DNA from: an uncultured Pelagibacteraceae bacterium
GTDB taxonomy: Bacteria > Pseudomonadota > Alphaproteobacteria > Pelagibacterales > Pelagibacteraceae
NCBI GenBank assembly: GCA_902627735.1
Contig: CACOKI010000001.1
Span: 1 to 64,000 of the forward strand
Direction of reading: 5' to 3'
DNA: 64,000 nt
Shown here: positions 34,304 through 43,568 of the stretch, in pieces
How positions within the stretch are numbered: position 1 is the stretch's first letter
How the letters are laid out: each line of letters opens with the position of its first letter
Translations under genes and position numbers: made by a program
Notes under the pieces: model-generated
Told to the model about the DNA's origin: nothing
What the model saw: the letters and a program-made list of their open reading frames with translations, nothing else
The model's database searches: none

Positions 34304-36175
34304 TTGGCAAGTTTAATTGGATTTTATTCTTTAGTTTTTGGACTTTGTTTGTCTTTTATAGTCGTTCTTTTTTCAATTAAAAATTTTAGGAATTCTCTTG
34401 TCTTTGATAAAAAAATTTTATCTTTGACATTTTTGCAACTTTTTTTTGTAATAACGAGTTTTCTTGGGTTGATAATTTCATTTATAAATTCGGATTTTAG
34501 TAATGAAACAGTGTTTAATCATTCACATACAACCAAACCTCTTTTTTACAAAATTTCAGGCACTTGGGGAAACCACGAAGGAAGTTTATTGCTTTGGTTA
34601 TTGGTGTTAAATTTATTCATATTTTTATTTTTGTTAAAATCAAAAGAACAAGATAAAAATTATAGGATTTTAACTTTATTATTTCAGCAAGTTATAATTA
34701 TTGGTTTTTTTATATTTATAATAAAAACATCTAATCCCTTTAATTATATTTTTCCAGTACCAACTGAAGGATTAGGTTTAAATCCAATTTTACAAGATCC
34801 AGCTCTAGCTATACATCCACCAATTTTATACTTAGGCTATGTTGGATCTTCAGTAATTTTTTCTGCAACACTAGCAGCAACATGTTTAAATTATATATCT
34901 AAAAATTGGGCAAAACATATTAAAACTTGGGTACTTTGGTCATGGATTTTTTTGACATTAGGAATTTTATTAGGGTCTATATGGGCCTATTATGAGTTAG
35001 GTTGGGGAGGTTTTTGGTTTTGGGATCCAGTTGAAAACGTTTCACTTATGCCTTGGATTGCTTTAACAACACTACTTCATTGCATTTTAATTTTAGAAAA
35101 AAGAAAAATACTCACATCATGGGTGATAATTTTATCAATATCAACTTTTACTTTAAGTATGTGTGGTACTTTTCTAGTAAGATCAGGTATTTTGAATTCT
35201 GTTCATACGTTTGCAAATGATCCAGAAAGAGGATTATATATTTTAATTTTTTTATTTTGTTTGATATTTTTATCTCTCTTTATTTTCTTTTTTTATCATA
35301 AAACAGAAGACAACCAAAAATATGATTTTTTCTGGTTAAGTAAAGAGTCATCAATCCTGGTAAATAATTGGTTTATGATGTATTTTCTTGTTGTTATTTT
35401 GATTGGAACTATTTATCCAATTTTTTTAGAAGTCATAAACTCAGAGAAAATTTCTGTTGGTCCACCATTTTACATCAAATTAATTATACCCTTTTTAATT
35501 CCTTTTCTATTTGCAATGGCTATTGGACCAAAGTTAAAATGGATTAAATCAGATATTCAAAATAAAATAAATCTATCAATATTTTTTATTATTTCCTTTT
35601 TTTTATCAATATTGATAATTAAGAACTTAAAGGTAAATTTTTTAGTAAATACTATTTTGGTCACTTCAGCTCTATATTTGTTTTTAGTCACATCAAAGGA
35701 ATTTTTAATTAAGGGGATAAACAATTTAGCTCAAAATTTAGCTCATTTTGGTTTTAGTCTTTTGATTTTAAGTATTTTATTTAACAATTTTTTTTCTACA
35801 GAAATAATAACTAATTTAAAAATAGGTGAAACATTTAAGTCAGAGAAAATTCATATTACTTTTGAAAGTATAGAAAAAAAGGAAATAAAGAATTATAGTT
35901 CAATCATCGGAAAAATTAACATAAATGATCCGAAAGGTTTAAATCAAACATTAGAACCAGAGCTAAGAATTTATAATCAACCAAATATTGTGACTAGTGA
36001 AGCTGATATTAAGACAAATCTATTTTCAGACAAATTTATAACGATGAATTTAGTCCAAAACCAAGATTACTTTAATATAAGATATCAAATCAAACCTTTT
36101 ATGATCTGGATTTGGTTATCTGTATTATTAATATGTTCTGGAGGATTAATAAGTTTGTTTAGAAAAAAAATATGA
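34304..36175 (+). CDS. ccmF: Heme lyase subunit CcmF
   Basis: A 623-residue polytopic protein with about 14 helices. It has GTWGNHEGSLLLW, LQDPALAIHPPILYLGYVG and the WWD-type motif GWGGFWFWDPVENVSLMPW. These features mark CcmF, which ligates heme from CcmE to apocytochrome c with CcmH. The start is a TTG at 34304 two bases after the ccmE stop; the N-terminal helix begins right away. It overlaps ccmG by 4 bases. Confidence 0.95.
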   Translation: MASLIGFYSLVFGLCLSFIVVLFSIKNFRNSLVFDKKILSLTFLQLFFVITSFLGLIISFINSDFSNETVFNHSHTTKPLFYKISGTWGNHEGSLLLWLLVLNLFIFLFLLKSKEQDKNYRILTLLFQQVIIIGFFIFIIKTSNPFNYIFPVPTEGLGLNPILQDPALAIHPPILYLGYVGSSVIFSATLAATCLNYISKNWAKHIKTWVLWSWIFLTLGILLGSIWAYYELGWGGFWFWDPVENVSLMPWIALTTLLHCILILEKRKILTSWVIILSISTFTLSMCGTFLVRSGILNSVHTFANDPERGLYILIFLFCLIFLSLFIFFFYHKTEDNQKYDFFWLSKESSILVNNWFMMYFLVVILIGTIYPIFLEVINSEKISVGPPFYIKLIIPFLIPFLFAMAIGPKLKWIKSDIQNKINLSIFFIISFFLSILIIKNLKVNFLVNTILVTSALYLFLVTSKEFLIKGINNLAQNLAHFGFSLLILSILFNNFFSTEIITNLKIGETFKSEKIHITFESIEKKEIKNYSSIIGKININDPKGLNQTLEPELRIYNQPNIVTSEADIKTNLFSDKFITMNLVQNQDYFNIRYQIKPFMIWIWLSVLLICSGGLISLFRKKI

Positions 36176-36690
36176 AAAATAAAATTTTTTTTTCTGTAGC
36201 GATAATTTCATCCTTAATTATTTTTTTTGTACTTTTTAAAGGTTTACAAAATACTAATATTTATACACCTCAGGTTGATGTTAAAAAAGATATTCCATAT
36301 TTTGAGGCAAAAATATTTGATAGTGATATAGTCAAAAATTCTAATGAAATTTTTCAAAAAGAAAATTTTTATCTTTTGAATATTTGGTCGTCATGGTGTG
36401 CCCCTTGTAGAAATGAACATCCAATTTTATTAAAATTAAAAGATCAAGTTAATTTAGAAATTATAGGATTAAATTACAAAGACAATATTATAAATGCAAA
36501 AAAATTTCTTAAAGAATTGAATAGTCCATATAGATTGATCCTATCAGATGAAAATGGAATAATAGCAATTGAATGGGGTGCCTATGGAGTTCCAGAGACT
36601 TTTTTAATTCATAATAAAAGGATTATAAAAAGATATGTTGGCCCATTGAACATGAATTCAATAATTGAGATAAAAAAGTTTATAGAATGA
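36172..36690 (+). CDS. ccmG: Thiol:disulfide interchange protein CcmG/DsbE
   Basis: A 172-residue membrane-anchored thioredoxin-fold protein. The N-terminal helix is residues 5-23, and the active site is WSSWCAPCRNEHP (CAPC). The C-terminal part has WGAYGVPETFLI with the cis-proline and acidic CcmG features. It reduces apocytochrome heme-binding cysteines through CcmH. It overlaps ccmF and ccmH by 4 bases each, showing translational coupling. Confidence 0.93.
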   Translation: MKNKIFFSVAIISSLIIFFVLFKGLQNTNIYTPQVDVKKDIPYFEAKIFDSDIVKNSNEIFQKENFYLLNIWSSWCAPCRNEHPILLKLKDQVNLEIIGLNYKDNIINAKKFLKELNSPYRLILSDENGIIAIEWGAYGVPETFLIHNKRIIKRYVGPLNMNSIIEIKKFIE

Positions 36691-37052
36691 AGTATTTAAA
36701 ATATATTTTGATATTTTTATTTTTGTTTGATTTAAATTTGTTAAATGCAAATGAAAATAATTCACACAGCGAGATAACTAAAAATTTACGTTGTTTAATT
36801 TGTCAAGGACAATCTATTCATGACTCAGATTCTGAATTTGCTAATAGTATAAAAATTTTAGTTTCAAAAAAACTTAATGATGGCTTAAGTGAAGATCAAA
36901 TCTACATTTTTTTAAAAGAGAAGTACGGTGAATGGATCTTATATGATCCAGGATTCAATAAAAATACGTATTTTCTTTGGTTATTACCTCTGTTGATGTT
37001 TATAATTGGTGGTGCAATAATACTTAAAAGATTTATTATTAAAAAAAACTGA
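36687..37052 (+). CDS. ccmH: Cytochrome c-type biogenesis protein CcmH (N-terminal type)
   Basis: A 121-residue protein: signal or anchor helix at residues 5-21, a three-helix domain with the redox motif LRCLICQGQSIHDSDS, then a C-terminal membrane helix (LWLLPLLMFIIGGAIIL). This is the short CcmH of the heme-lyase complex. The TPR part (CcmI) found fused or adjacent in many bacteria is absent here. It is the last ccm gene; the PagL-like gene follows by 14 bases. Confidence 0.93.
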   Translation: MKYLKYILIFLFLFDLNLLNANENNSHSEITKNLRCLICQGQSIHDSDSEFANSIKILVSKKLNDGLSEDQIYIFLKEKYGEWILYDPGFNKNTYFLWLLPLLMFIIGGAIILKRFIIKKN

Positions 37053-37066
37053 GTATATTTCGATCT

Positions 37067-37576
37067 ATGAAATTTATAAATTTATTAGCTTTGGTATTTT
37101 TTTATCTAAGCCAGTCAGTTATGGCAGATACAACGAAATTAAATAATAAGAACACCGAAGTTAATTTCTATACTGGTTTGTTTGATTTTAGTGATGATGG
37201 AAAAAGGTCATCTTTATTCGGTATACAACATCAAAATGAAGATTTAAATCGAAATACTTTTTTGGGAAATTTATCACCAATTACTGGTGCATTGATAACC
37301 TCAGATAATGCAAGTTATTTTTATACTGGAATTCAAGCTCATTATAAGATTGGTTCTTTAAATCTCACTCCAAGTTTTACTCCTGGTTATTATCATGAAG
37401 GAGATGGAAAAGACCTTGGTCATGCTTTAGAATTTAAAAGTGAAGTTCAATTATCATTAGAACTTCCAAAGGAAAGTCAATTAGGTTTTTCATATAATCA
37501 TATATCTAACGCTAGTTTAGGAGATAAAAATCCTGGGGCAAATAGTTATATGTTTAATTTTCTCAAAAAATTTTAA
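37067..37576 (+). CDS. PagL-like lipid A 3-O-deacylase / acyloxyacyl hydrolase family outer membrane protein
   Basis: A 169-residue protein with a signal peptide (residues 1-20, ending VMADT) and alternating strands as in a small beta-barrel. Its C-terminus contains YNHISNASLGDKNPGANSYM, matching the PagL catalytic region in which His and Ser sit in an H-x-S-N-x-x-x-G/K-N-P-G pattern, and it ends in an aromatic residue (KKF). It would remove a 3-O-linked acyl chain from lipid A in the outer membrane. Its placement after ccmH may be by chance. Confidence 0.75.
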   Translation: MKFINLLALVFFYLSQSVMADTTKLNNKNTEVNFYTGLFDFSDDGKRSSLFGIQHQNEDLNRNTFLGNLSPITGALITSDNASYFYTGIQAHYKIGSLNLTPSFTPGYYHEGDGKDLGHALEFKSEVQLSLELPKESQLGFSYNHISNASLGDKNPGANSYMFNFLKKF

Positions 37577-37585
37577 AATAATCTC

Positions 37586-38737
37586 GTGAATTTAAAAGAT
37601 TGTCATAATTTTAATGATTTCAGAAAATTGGCAGAAAAAAAATTGCCTTCACCAATTTTTCACTACATTGATGGTGCTGCTGATGATGAAATAACTTATA
37701 ATAGAAATACGAGTGCATTTAATGATGTTGATTTGGTTCCAAATGTATTGAGAGGAGTTGAAAATGTAGATTTATCAACCACAATCTTTGGAAAGAAATT
37801 AGATTTACCTTTTTATTGTTCACCTACAGCGCTACAAAGACTTTTCCACTACGATGGGGAAAGAGCCGTTGGTAGAGCTGCACAAAAATTTAATACTATG
37901 TTTGGAGTTTCAGCTTTAGCTACTGTAAGTGTTGAGGAAATATCTTCGATGATTAATACTCCAAAAATGTTTCAGTTTTATTTTCACAAAGATAGAGGGT
38001 TGAATGACTCATGTTTGGAAAGAGCAAAAGCAGCAAAATTTGATGTAATGGCTTTAACAGTCGATACCATTACTGGGGGAAATCGAGAGAGAGATTTGAG
38101 AACAGGCTTTACCTCACCACCAAAACTTACATTATCAAGTTTATTTAGCTTTGCAGTAAAACCTATGTGGGGAATAAATTATCTTACTAAAGGAAAGTTT
38201 GAACTGCCTCATCTTCAAGATTATGTAAAAGAGGGTACAAGCACTAATACATCAATTGGAAATTATTTTTCAACAATGTTGGATCAATCAATGAATTGGA
38301 AAGATGCTGAAAAACTTTGTTCTCAATGGGGAGGACATTTTGCCCTAAAAGGAGTTATGAGTGTTGAAGATGCAAAAAAAGCAGTTGATATTGGATGCAC
38401 AGGTATAATGGTTTCAAATCATGGAGGAAGACAACTTGACGGTTCCAGATCTCCCTTTGATCAACTAGCAGAGATAGTAGATGCTGTTGGAGATAAGTTA
38501 GATGTTATATGTGAAGGAGGTTTTCAAAGAGGTACTCACATGCTTAAAGCATTATCACTAGGTGCAAAAGCTTGTGCAGGTGGAAGACTCTATCTTTATG
38601 CTTTAGCTGCAGCTGGACAAGCTGGTGTAGAAAGAGCTTTGGAATTATATAAGACTGAACTCGTGAGAGATATGAAGTTAATGGGTTGCACAAAAATATC
38701 AGATTTAAATAGAGACAATTTAAGATTTAGAAAATAG
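37586..38737 (+). CDS. FMN-dependent alpha-hydroxy-acid dehydrogenase (LldD-like), copy 1
   Basis: A 383-residue TIM-barrel flavoenzyme. The motif SNHGGRQLDGSRSPFDQ (with the catalytic His and Arg of H-G-G-R), FHYIDGAADDE at the N-terminus, and GNRERDLRTGF match L-lactate dehydrogenase/glycolate oxidase relatives. It oxidises an L-2-hydroxy acid to the 2-oxo acid, passing electrons to the membrane or oxygen. The start is GTG at 37586, set by the conserved NLKDCHNFNDFRKLA. It overlaps its paralogue by one base. Confidence 0.88.
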   Translation: MNLKDCHNFNDFRKLAEKKLPSPIFHYIDGAADDEITYNRNTSAFNDVDLVPNVLRGVENVDLSTTIFGKKLDLPFYCSPTALQRLFHYDGERAVGRAAQKFNTMFGVSALATVSVEEISSMINTPKMFQFYFHKDRGLNDSCLERAKAAKFDVMALTVDTITGGNRERDLRTGFTSPPKLTLSSLFSFAVKPMWGINYLTKGKFELPHLQDYVKEGTSTNTSIGNYFSTMLDQSMNWKDAEKLCSQWGGHFALKGVMSVEDAKKAVDIGCTGIMVSNHGGRQLDGSRSPFDQLAEIVDAVGDKLDVICEGGFQRGTHMLKALSLGAKACAGGRLYLYALAAAGQAGVERALELYKTELVRDMKLMGCTKISDLNRDNLRFRK

Positions 38738-39894
38738 TGAAATTAAAAGATTGTTACAATTTTGAAGATTTTAGGAATCTAGCAAAAAAAAAACTGCCAT
38801 CACCGATTTTCCATTACATTGATGGTGGAGCTGATGATGAAATTACACTTAAGAGAAATACAAAGTCATTTGATGATTGTGATTTAGTTCCTAATATACT
38901 TGCAAGCGTTGGAAAACCCGATCTATCAACAACAATTTTTGGAAAAAAAATTGACATGCCGATTTTTTTATCTCCATGCGCTATGCAAAGACTTTATCAT
39001 CATGATGGAGATAAAGCTTCTGCAAGAGCAGCTGATAAATTTGGAACATTTTATAGCATGTCTACAATGGCAAACAATACTATCGAGGAAATTTCAAATA
39101 TTTCTGGTGGACCAAAATTATTTCAACTTTATGTCCACAAAGATAAATCTATTACTGATGATTTAATTGATCGATGTAGAAGATCAGGTTTTGATGGAAT
39201 GTGTTTGACTGTGGATACATTAGTTGCTGGTAACAGAGAAAGAGATCATCGAACAGGATTTACAACTCCTCCAAAATTAACACTAAATAGTTTAATGAGT
39301 TTTGCGTTTCATCCAAGTTGGGTTTTTAATTATTTAACACATGGAAAATTTAAATTAGCAAACGTTGCTACAAAAACAGATAAGGGTACAAATATAGCAA
39401 AGTCAGTTATTGATTATATCAATGAGCAGTATGATCCAGCTATGAATTGGAAAGATGCTGAGTACTGTGTTAAAAAGTGGAATGGGCCATTCGCATTAAA
39501 AGGGGTTATGAGTGTTGACGATGCAAAAAGAGCTATAGACATTGGTTGCACAGCAATAATGATTTCAAATCATGGAGGAAGACAACTTGATGGATCAAGA
39601 TCACCATTTGATCAAGTAAAAGCAATCTCTGATGCCGTGGGGGATAAATTAGAGATTATTTTAGATGGAGGTATAAGAAGAGGGACTCACGTATTAAAAG
39701 CCATCGCAGCTGGCGCTAAAGCTTGTAGTTTTGGTAAAATTTTTTTGTTCTCTTTAGCCGCAGGAGGACAACAAGGTGTTGAACATTTATTAAATAATAT
39801 GCACGATGAAATAAATAGAAATATGGTTTTGATGGGGTGTAAGAATTTAAAAGAGTTGAATAGTTCAAAATTAATTTATAGAAATGGGACTTAA
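38737..39894 (+). CDS. FMN-dependent alpha-hydroxy-acid dehydrogenase (LldD-like), copy 2
   Basis: A 385-residue paralogue of the preceding gene, easily alignable end to end (same FHYIDGGADDE, GNRERDHRTGFTTPPK and SNHGGRQLDGSRSPFDQ blocks). The active-site residues are kept in both, so both look functional, but substrate-loop positions differ (copy 1 SALATVSVEE, copy 2 STMANNTIEE), suggesting divergent substrates or a heteromer. The start is a GTG overlapping the copy 1 stop (TAGTG). It is followed 12 bases later by the aminotransferase. Confidence 0.88.
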   Translation: MKLKDCYNFEDFRNLAKKKLPSPIFHYIDGGADDEITLKRNTKSFDDCDLVPNILASVGKPDLSTTIFGKKIDMPIFLSPCAMQRLYHHDGDKASARAADKFGTFYSMSTMANNTIEEISNISGGPKLFQLYVHKDKSITDDLIDRCRRSGFDGMCLTVDTLVAGNRERDHRTGFTTPPKLTLNSLMSFAFHPSWVFNYLTHGKFKLANVATKTDKGTNIAKSVIDYINEQYDPAMNWKDAEYCVKKWNGPFALKGVMSVDDAKRAIDIGCTAIMISNHGGRQLDGSRSPFDQVKAISDAVGDKLEIILDGGIRRGTHVLKAIAAGAKACSFGKIFLFSLAAGGQQGVEHLLNNMHDEINRNMVLMGCKNLKELNSSKLIYRNGT

Positions 39895-39906
39895 AATATA
39901 AAAATT

Positions 39907-41073
39907 ATGAAGCTTGCAAAAAATTTAGACAACTTAGGTACTGAAACAGCTTTCTCAGTTTTGGCTGAGGCAAAAGCATTAGAAGCCAAAGGAAATCCGA
40001 TGATACATTTAGGTTTGGGTCAACCAGATTTTAAAACACCCAAACATGTTGTGGACGCTGCAAAAAAAGCTTTAGATGATGGTCATCACGGGTATGTTTT
40101 ATCAAATGGAATTTTAGAGTGCAGGCAAGCTGTAACAAGATGGATAAAAAAAAGATATAATACGGATGTAGATGCCGAGAGAATTTTAATCATGCCAGGC
40201 GGTAAACCCACTATGACTTATGCAATTCAATGTTTTGGAGAGCCGGGCGCTGAGATAATTCATCCAACACCTGCTTTTCCCATCTATGAGTCGATGATTA
40301 ATTATACAGGCTCAACTTCTGTACCTTATGACTTAACAGAAGATAAAGATTTAAAATTTAATCCTGAAAAAATATTGTCACTAATCACTGATAAGACTAG
40401 ACTATTAATATTAATAAATCCTAATAATCCTACAGGAAGTTTTGTAGAAAAATCTGACATAGACGTATTAGCTGAAGGATTAAAAAAACATCCACATCTA
40501 ACTATCTTAAGTGATGAAATTTACAGTAGACAAATCTTCGACAATAAAGAGATGCCTTCTTTTTTTAATTATCCAGAATTAAGAGAGAGATTAATTGTGT
40601 TGGAAGGATGGAGTAAAGCATATTCAATGACTGGATGGAGATTGGGCTGGAGTTTTTGGCCAAAAGAATTAGTGCCACATGTTAATAAATTATTAATAAA
40701 TAGTGTATCTTGTGTAAATGCTGCTGCTCAATTCGCCGGTATTGCAGCTTTAGATGGTCCAGATGATTCTATTCATGAAATGATGGAAAAATTTACAGCT
40801 AGAAGAAATTTAATTCATCAAGGTTTAAATGACTTACCAGGTGTGGAATGTAGTCTTCCAGGTGGAGCTTTTTACGCTTTCCCAAACGTTAGTGGAACAG
40901 GCATGAATGGATCTGAGTTTTGTAAAAAAGCTATGCATGAAGCAGGAGTTGCTATAGTTCCTGGTACTGCTTTCGGTAAAACTTGTAAAGATTATGTTAG
41001 ATTTAGTTTTGCAGCATCTAGAGATAATATTTCACAAGCAATAGAAAACATTAAGAAAATGCTTACTAAATAA
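39907..41073 (+). CDS. Class I/II aminotransferase (aspartate/aromatic type)
   Basis: A 388-residue PLP enzyme. LGLGQPDFKTPKHVV lies at the N-terminus; INPNNPTGSFV and LSDEIYSRQIFD bind the cofactor ring; and the Schiff-base lysine is in GWSKAYSMTGWRLGW. The C-terminal arginine region VRFSFA binds the substrate carboxylate. It transfers amino groups between amino and 2-oxo acids, fitting a cluster that makes oxo acids from hydroxy acids. Exact substrate cannot be told. Confidence 0.88.
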   Translation: MKLAKNLDNLGTETAFSVLAEAKALEAKGNPMIHLGLGQPDFKTPKHVVDAAKKALDDGHHGYVLSNGILECRQAVTRWIKKRYNTDVDAERILIMPGGKPTMTYAIQCFGEPGAEIIHPTPAFPIYESMINYTGSTSVPYDLTEDKDLKFNPEKILSLITDKTRLLILINPNNPTGSFVEKSDIDVLAEGLKKHPHLTILSDEIYSRQIFDNKEMPSFFNYPELRERLIVLEGWSKAYSMTGWRLGWSFWPKELVPHVNKLLINSVSCVNAAAQFAGIAALDGPDDSIHEMMEKFTARRNLIHQGLNDLPGVECSLPGGAFYAFPNVSGTGMNGSEFCKKAMHEAGVAIVPGTAFGKTCKDYVRFSFAASRDNISQAIENIKKMLTK

Positions 41074-41113
41074 GCTGTATTTTTAAGCTAATTTTTACTA
41101 ATATTATTCAATT

Positions 41114-42487
41114 ATGTATGATCAAGTAGAAGCAGAATTGAAAAAAATTTTCAATGGAAGATACTCAACCTCTGTATCAACAAGAACAAATTATGCTAGA
41201 GGAGAGGACACATACGATCCCGTATTATCTAAAGCAGTAGTTTTTCCTGAAACGAATGAAGAAGTTTCAAAAATTCTTAGATTGTGTAACGAACATAAAA
41301 TTCCAGTAGTTCCATTTGGAACTGGAACGTCTTTAGAGGGGAATGTTGTAGGAAATGAAAAAGGGATAACAATTTGTTTAGAAAAAATGAATAAAATTTT
41401 AAGTGTTAATGCTGAAGATTTCGATTGTAGAGTTCAAGCTTGTGTTACGAAAGAACAGTTAAATGAATATTTACGTGAGGATGGAGTTTTTTTTCCAATT
41501 GATCCTGGTGCCAATGCTGCAATAGGTGGAATGGCTTCAACTTCTGCTTCAGGAACTATGGCAGTAAAATATGGAACTATGAAAACTGTAATTTCAGGTC
41601 TTACAGTAGTTTTACCTAACGGTGATATTATTAATACTGGTAGCAGAACTAAAAAAACCTCTGCAGGCTATAATTTGACAAATTTGTTTATTGGCTCTGA
41701 AGGTACATTAGGCATTATAACTGAAATTCAGTTAAGATTATCGCCAATACCTGAAAGTATCATGGCTGCAGTATGTCATTTTCCAACTTTGGAAAATGCA
41801 GTACAAACTGCACAACAGGTAATTCAATACGGCATACCAATTGCAAGAATTGAGATGCTTAATAAAGACCAAATGGGAATAAGTATAAAATATTCAAAAT
41901 TAAAAGATATTGAAGAAGTTCCCACTCTATTTTTTGAATTCCATGGATCAGAGTCATCCAATAATGAAAATATTAAAATTGTAGAGGAAATTTCAAAAGA
42001 TAATAACGGAAGTTCTTTTAAGTGGGCTAAAGATCAAGAGGAAAGAAATAAACTTTGGAAAGCAAGATGGGATGTTTATTATTCAGTAAAAGCTTTAATT
42101 AACAATGGAAGAGTTTACTCTACAGATGTGTGTTTACCCATTTCAAATATTACTGAGTGTGTAAATTACGCAGAAGAACAAGCAAAAAAATTTGGGCTTA
42201 GAGCTCCGATGGTTGGTCATCTGGGAGATGGAAATTTTCATGTGCTTTTACCTTTTGATCCAGCAAAAAAAGAAATGTATAAAAAAATTAGAGAATTTAA
42301 CGATTTGTTAATTAAAAAAGCGCTTGAATTGAATGGTACTATTACTGGTGAACATGGAGTAGGTCTTCATAAAAAAGAATATTTATTAGAGGAGCATGGT
42401 GACAATATCCCAGTTATGAAGATGATCAAAAGAAGTATTGATCAAAATAATATAATGAATCCTGGAAAGATTTTTGATCTAAATTAA
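41114..42487 (+). CDS. FAD-linked oxidase (GlcD / D-lactate dehydrogenase type)
   Basis: A 457-residue VAO-fold flavoenzyme. The FAD-binding segments VVPFGTGTSLEGN and DPGANAAIGGMASTSASGTM are typical. The C-terminal domain has VGHLGDGNFHVLLPF and GTITGEHGVGLHKKEYL, with conserved catalytic histidines. It oxidises D-2-hydroxy acids such as D-lactate or glycolate. The usual partners GlcE and GlcF (Fe-S) are not adjacent, favouring the single-subunit D-lactate dehydrogenase form. Confidence 0.88.
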   Translation: MYDQVEAELKKIFNGRYSTSVSTRTNYARGEDTYDPVLSKAVVFPETNEEVSKILRLCNEHKIPVVPFGTGTSLEGNVVGNEKGITICLEKMNKILSVNAEDFDCRVQACVTKEQLNEYLREDGVFFPIDPGANAAIGGMASTSASGTMAVKYGTMKTVISGLTVVLPNGDIINTGSRTKKTSAGYNLTNLFIGSEGTLGIITEIQLRLSPIPESIMAAVCHFPTLENAVQTAQQVIQYGIPIARIEMLNKDQMGISIKYSKLKDIEEVPTLFFEFHGSESSNNENIKIVEEISKDNNGSSFKWAKDQEERNKLWKARWDVYYSVKALINNGRVYSTDVCLPISNITECVNYAEEQAKKFGLRAPMVGHLGDGNFHVLLPFDPAKKEMYKKIREFNDLLIKKALELNGTITGEHGVGLHKKEYLLEEHGDNIPVMKMIKRSIDQNNIMNPGKIFDLN

Positions 42488-42496
42488 TAAAAAATT

Positions 42497-43450
42497 ATGA
42501 AAAAGATTTTGATTACGAGAAAATTAATTAAAGAAAGTGAGGACAAAGCCTCAAAAACTTTTAATCCAATTTTTAATTCAAATGATGAATTATACTCGCA
42601 ATCAAAAGTAATTGAAATGTCTAAAGGTTGTGATGGAATTTTGTCATCACTTACAGAGAAAATAGATCAAGATACAATTAATAAGCTTCCAGATACTATA
42701 AAAATAATTTCTAATTTTGCAGTGGGTTTTGGAAATATTGATTTAGAAGCTGCAAAAAAAAGAGGCATCGTTGTAACGAATACTCCTGAAGTTTTATCAG
42801 ATGCAACAGCTGAAATTGGAGTATTATTAATTTTAGGCGCATGTAGAAGAGCAGCCGAAGGAATTGAATCTGCTAGAGAGGGTGGTTGGAAATGGTCAGC
42901 AGATTATTTAATTGGAAAACAATTAACCGGAACTAGATTGGGAATTTTAGGAATGGGAAGAATAGGTCAAAAAATTGCAAAAATAGCAAGGTCACTTGGA
43001 ATGATAATTCACTATCATAATAGATCAAAATTAAGTGATGAAAAAGAACTTGGAGCTATTTACCACAAAGATGTAAAAAGTCTATTTTCAGTTTCCGACG
43101 TTTTATCTATTTGTTGTCCAGCAACAAAAGAAACAGAAAATATGATTAATAAAGAAACAGTTGAATATTTTCCAAAAGGTGCAGTAATAACAAATATTGC
43201 TAGAGGTGATATTGTTGATGATGAAGCGTTAATAGATGCATTAAATAGAAGAAAGATTTATGCGGTCGGTTTAGATGTTTATAAAAATGAACCAAATTTA
43301 AATCCAGGATATTTTAAAATTAAGTCTGCTTTCATTTTACCTCATCTAGGAAGTGCAACTAAAGATACCAGAATTGCGATGGCCAATTTAGCAATTGAAA
43401 ATATTGATGAGTTCTTTAAAACTGGAAATTGTAAAAATAAAGTAAATTAA
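42497..43450 (+). CDS. NAD(P)-dependent D-2-hydroxyacid dehydrogenase (glyoxylate/hydroxypyruvate reductase-like)
   Basis: A 317-residue protein of the PGDH/D-isomer-specific 2-hydroxyacid dehydrogenase family. Dinucleotide site: LGILGMGRIGQKIA. Catalytic Arg in ITNIARGDIVDD, Glu in GLDVYKNEP and His in LPHLGSAT. It reduces 2-oxo acids to D-2-hydroxy acids or the reverse. Together with the GlcD-like oxidase it could cycle glyoxylate/glycolate or process D-hydroxy acids imported by the TRAP system downstream. Confidence 0.9.
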   Translation: MKKILITRKLIKESEDKASKTFNPIFNSNDELYSQSKVIEMSKGCDGILSSLTEKIDQDTINKLPDTIKIISNFAVGFGNIDLEAAKKRGIVVTNTPEVLSDATAEIGVLLILGACRRAAEGIESAREGGWKWSADYLIGKQLTGTRLGILGMGRIGQKIAKIARSLGMIIHYHNRSKLSDEKELGAIYHKDVKSLFSVSDVLSICCPATKETENMINKETVEYFPKGAVITNIARGDIVDDEALIDALNRRKIYAVGLDVYKNEPNLNPGYFKIKSAFILPHLGSATKDTRIAMANLAIENIDEFFKTGNCKNKVN

Positions 43451-43541
43451 TTCTACTTCAGATTGTAAAAAATTATATTTCTGCGACATATGAGTTTTTT
43501 TTTAGAAAGACTCTAATTTAAATCTATGCTTTAATTATTTG

Positions 43542-43563
43542 AGTTAATTAACTTTAATAGGAG
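43542..43563 (+). promoter_or_regulatory. 12-bp palindrome and strong Shine-Dalgarno before dctP
   Basis: AGTTAATTAACT (43542-43553) is a perfect palindrome immediately upstream of a full AGGAG Shine-Dalgarno (43559-43563), which lies 5 bases before the ATG. The half-site AGTTA/TAACT is the same as in the two palindromes of the symporter control region at 9 kb, with two more central bases. A regulatory role is inferred from that resemblance. Confidence 0.35.
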
Positions 43564-43568
43564 TAATA

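Noticed and set aside
43492-43513. Hairpin GAGTTTTT/AAAGACTC upstream of dctP as a terminator for the preceding gene
   Set aside because: The T-run is in the 5' arm rather than after the stem, and the pairing is weak.
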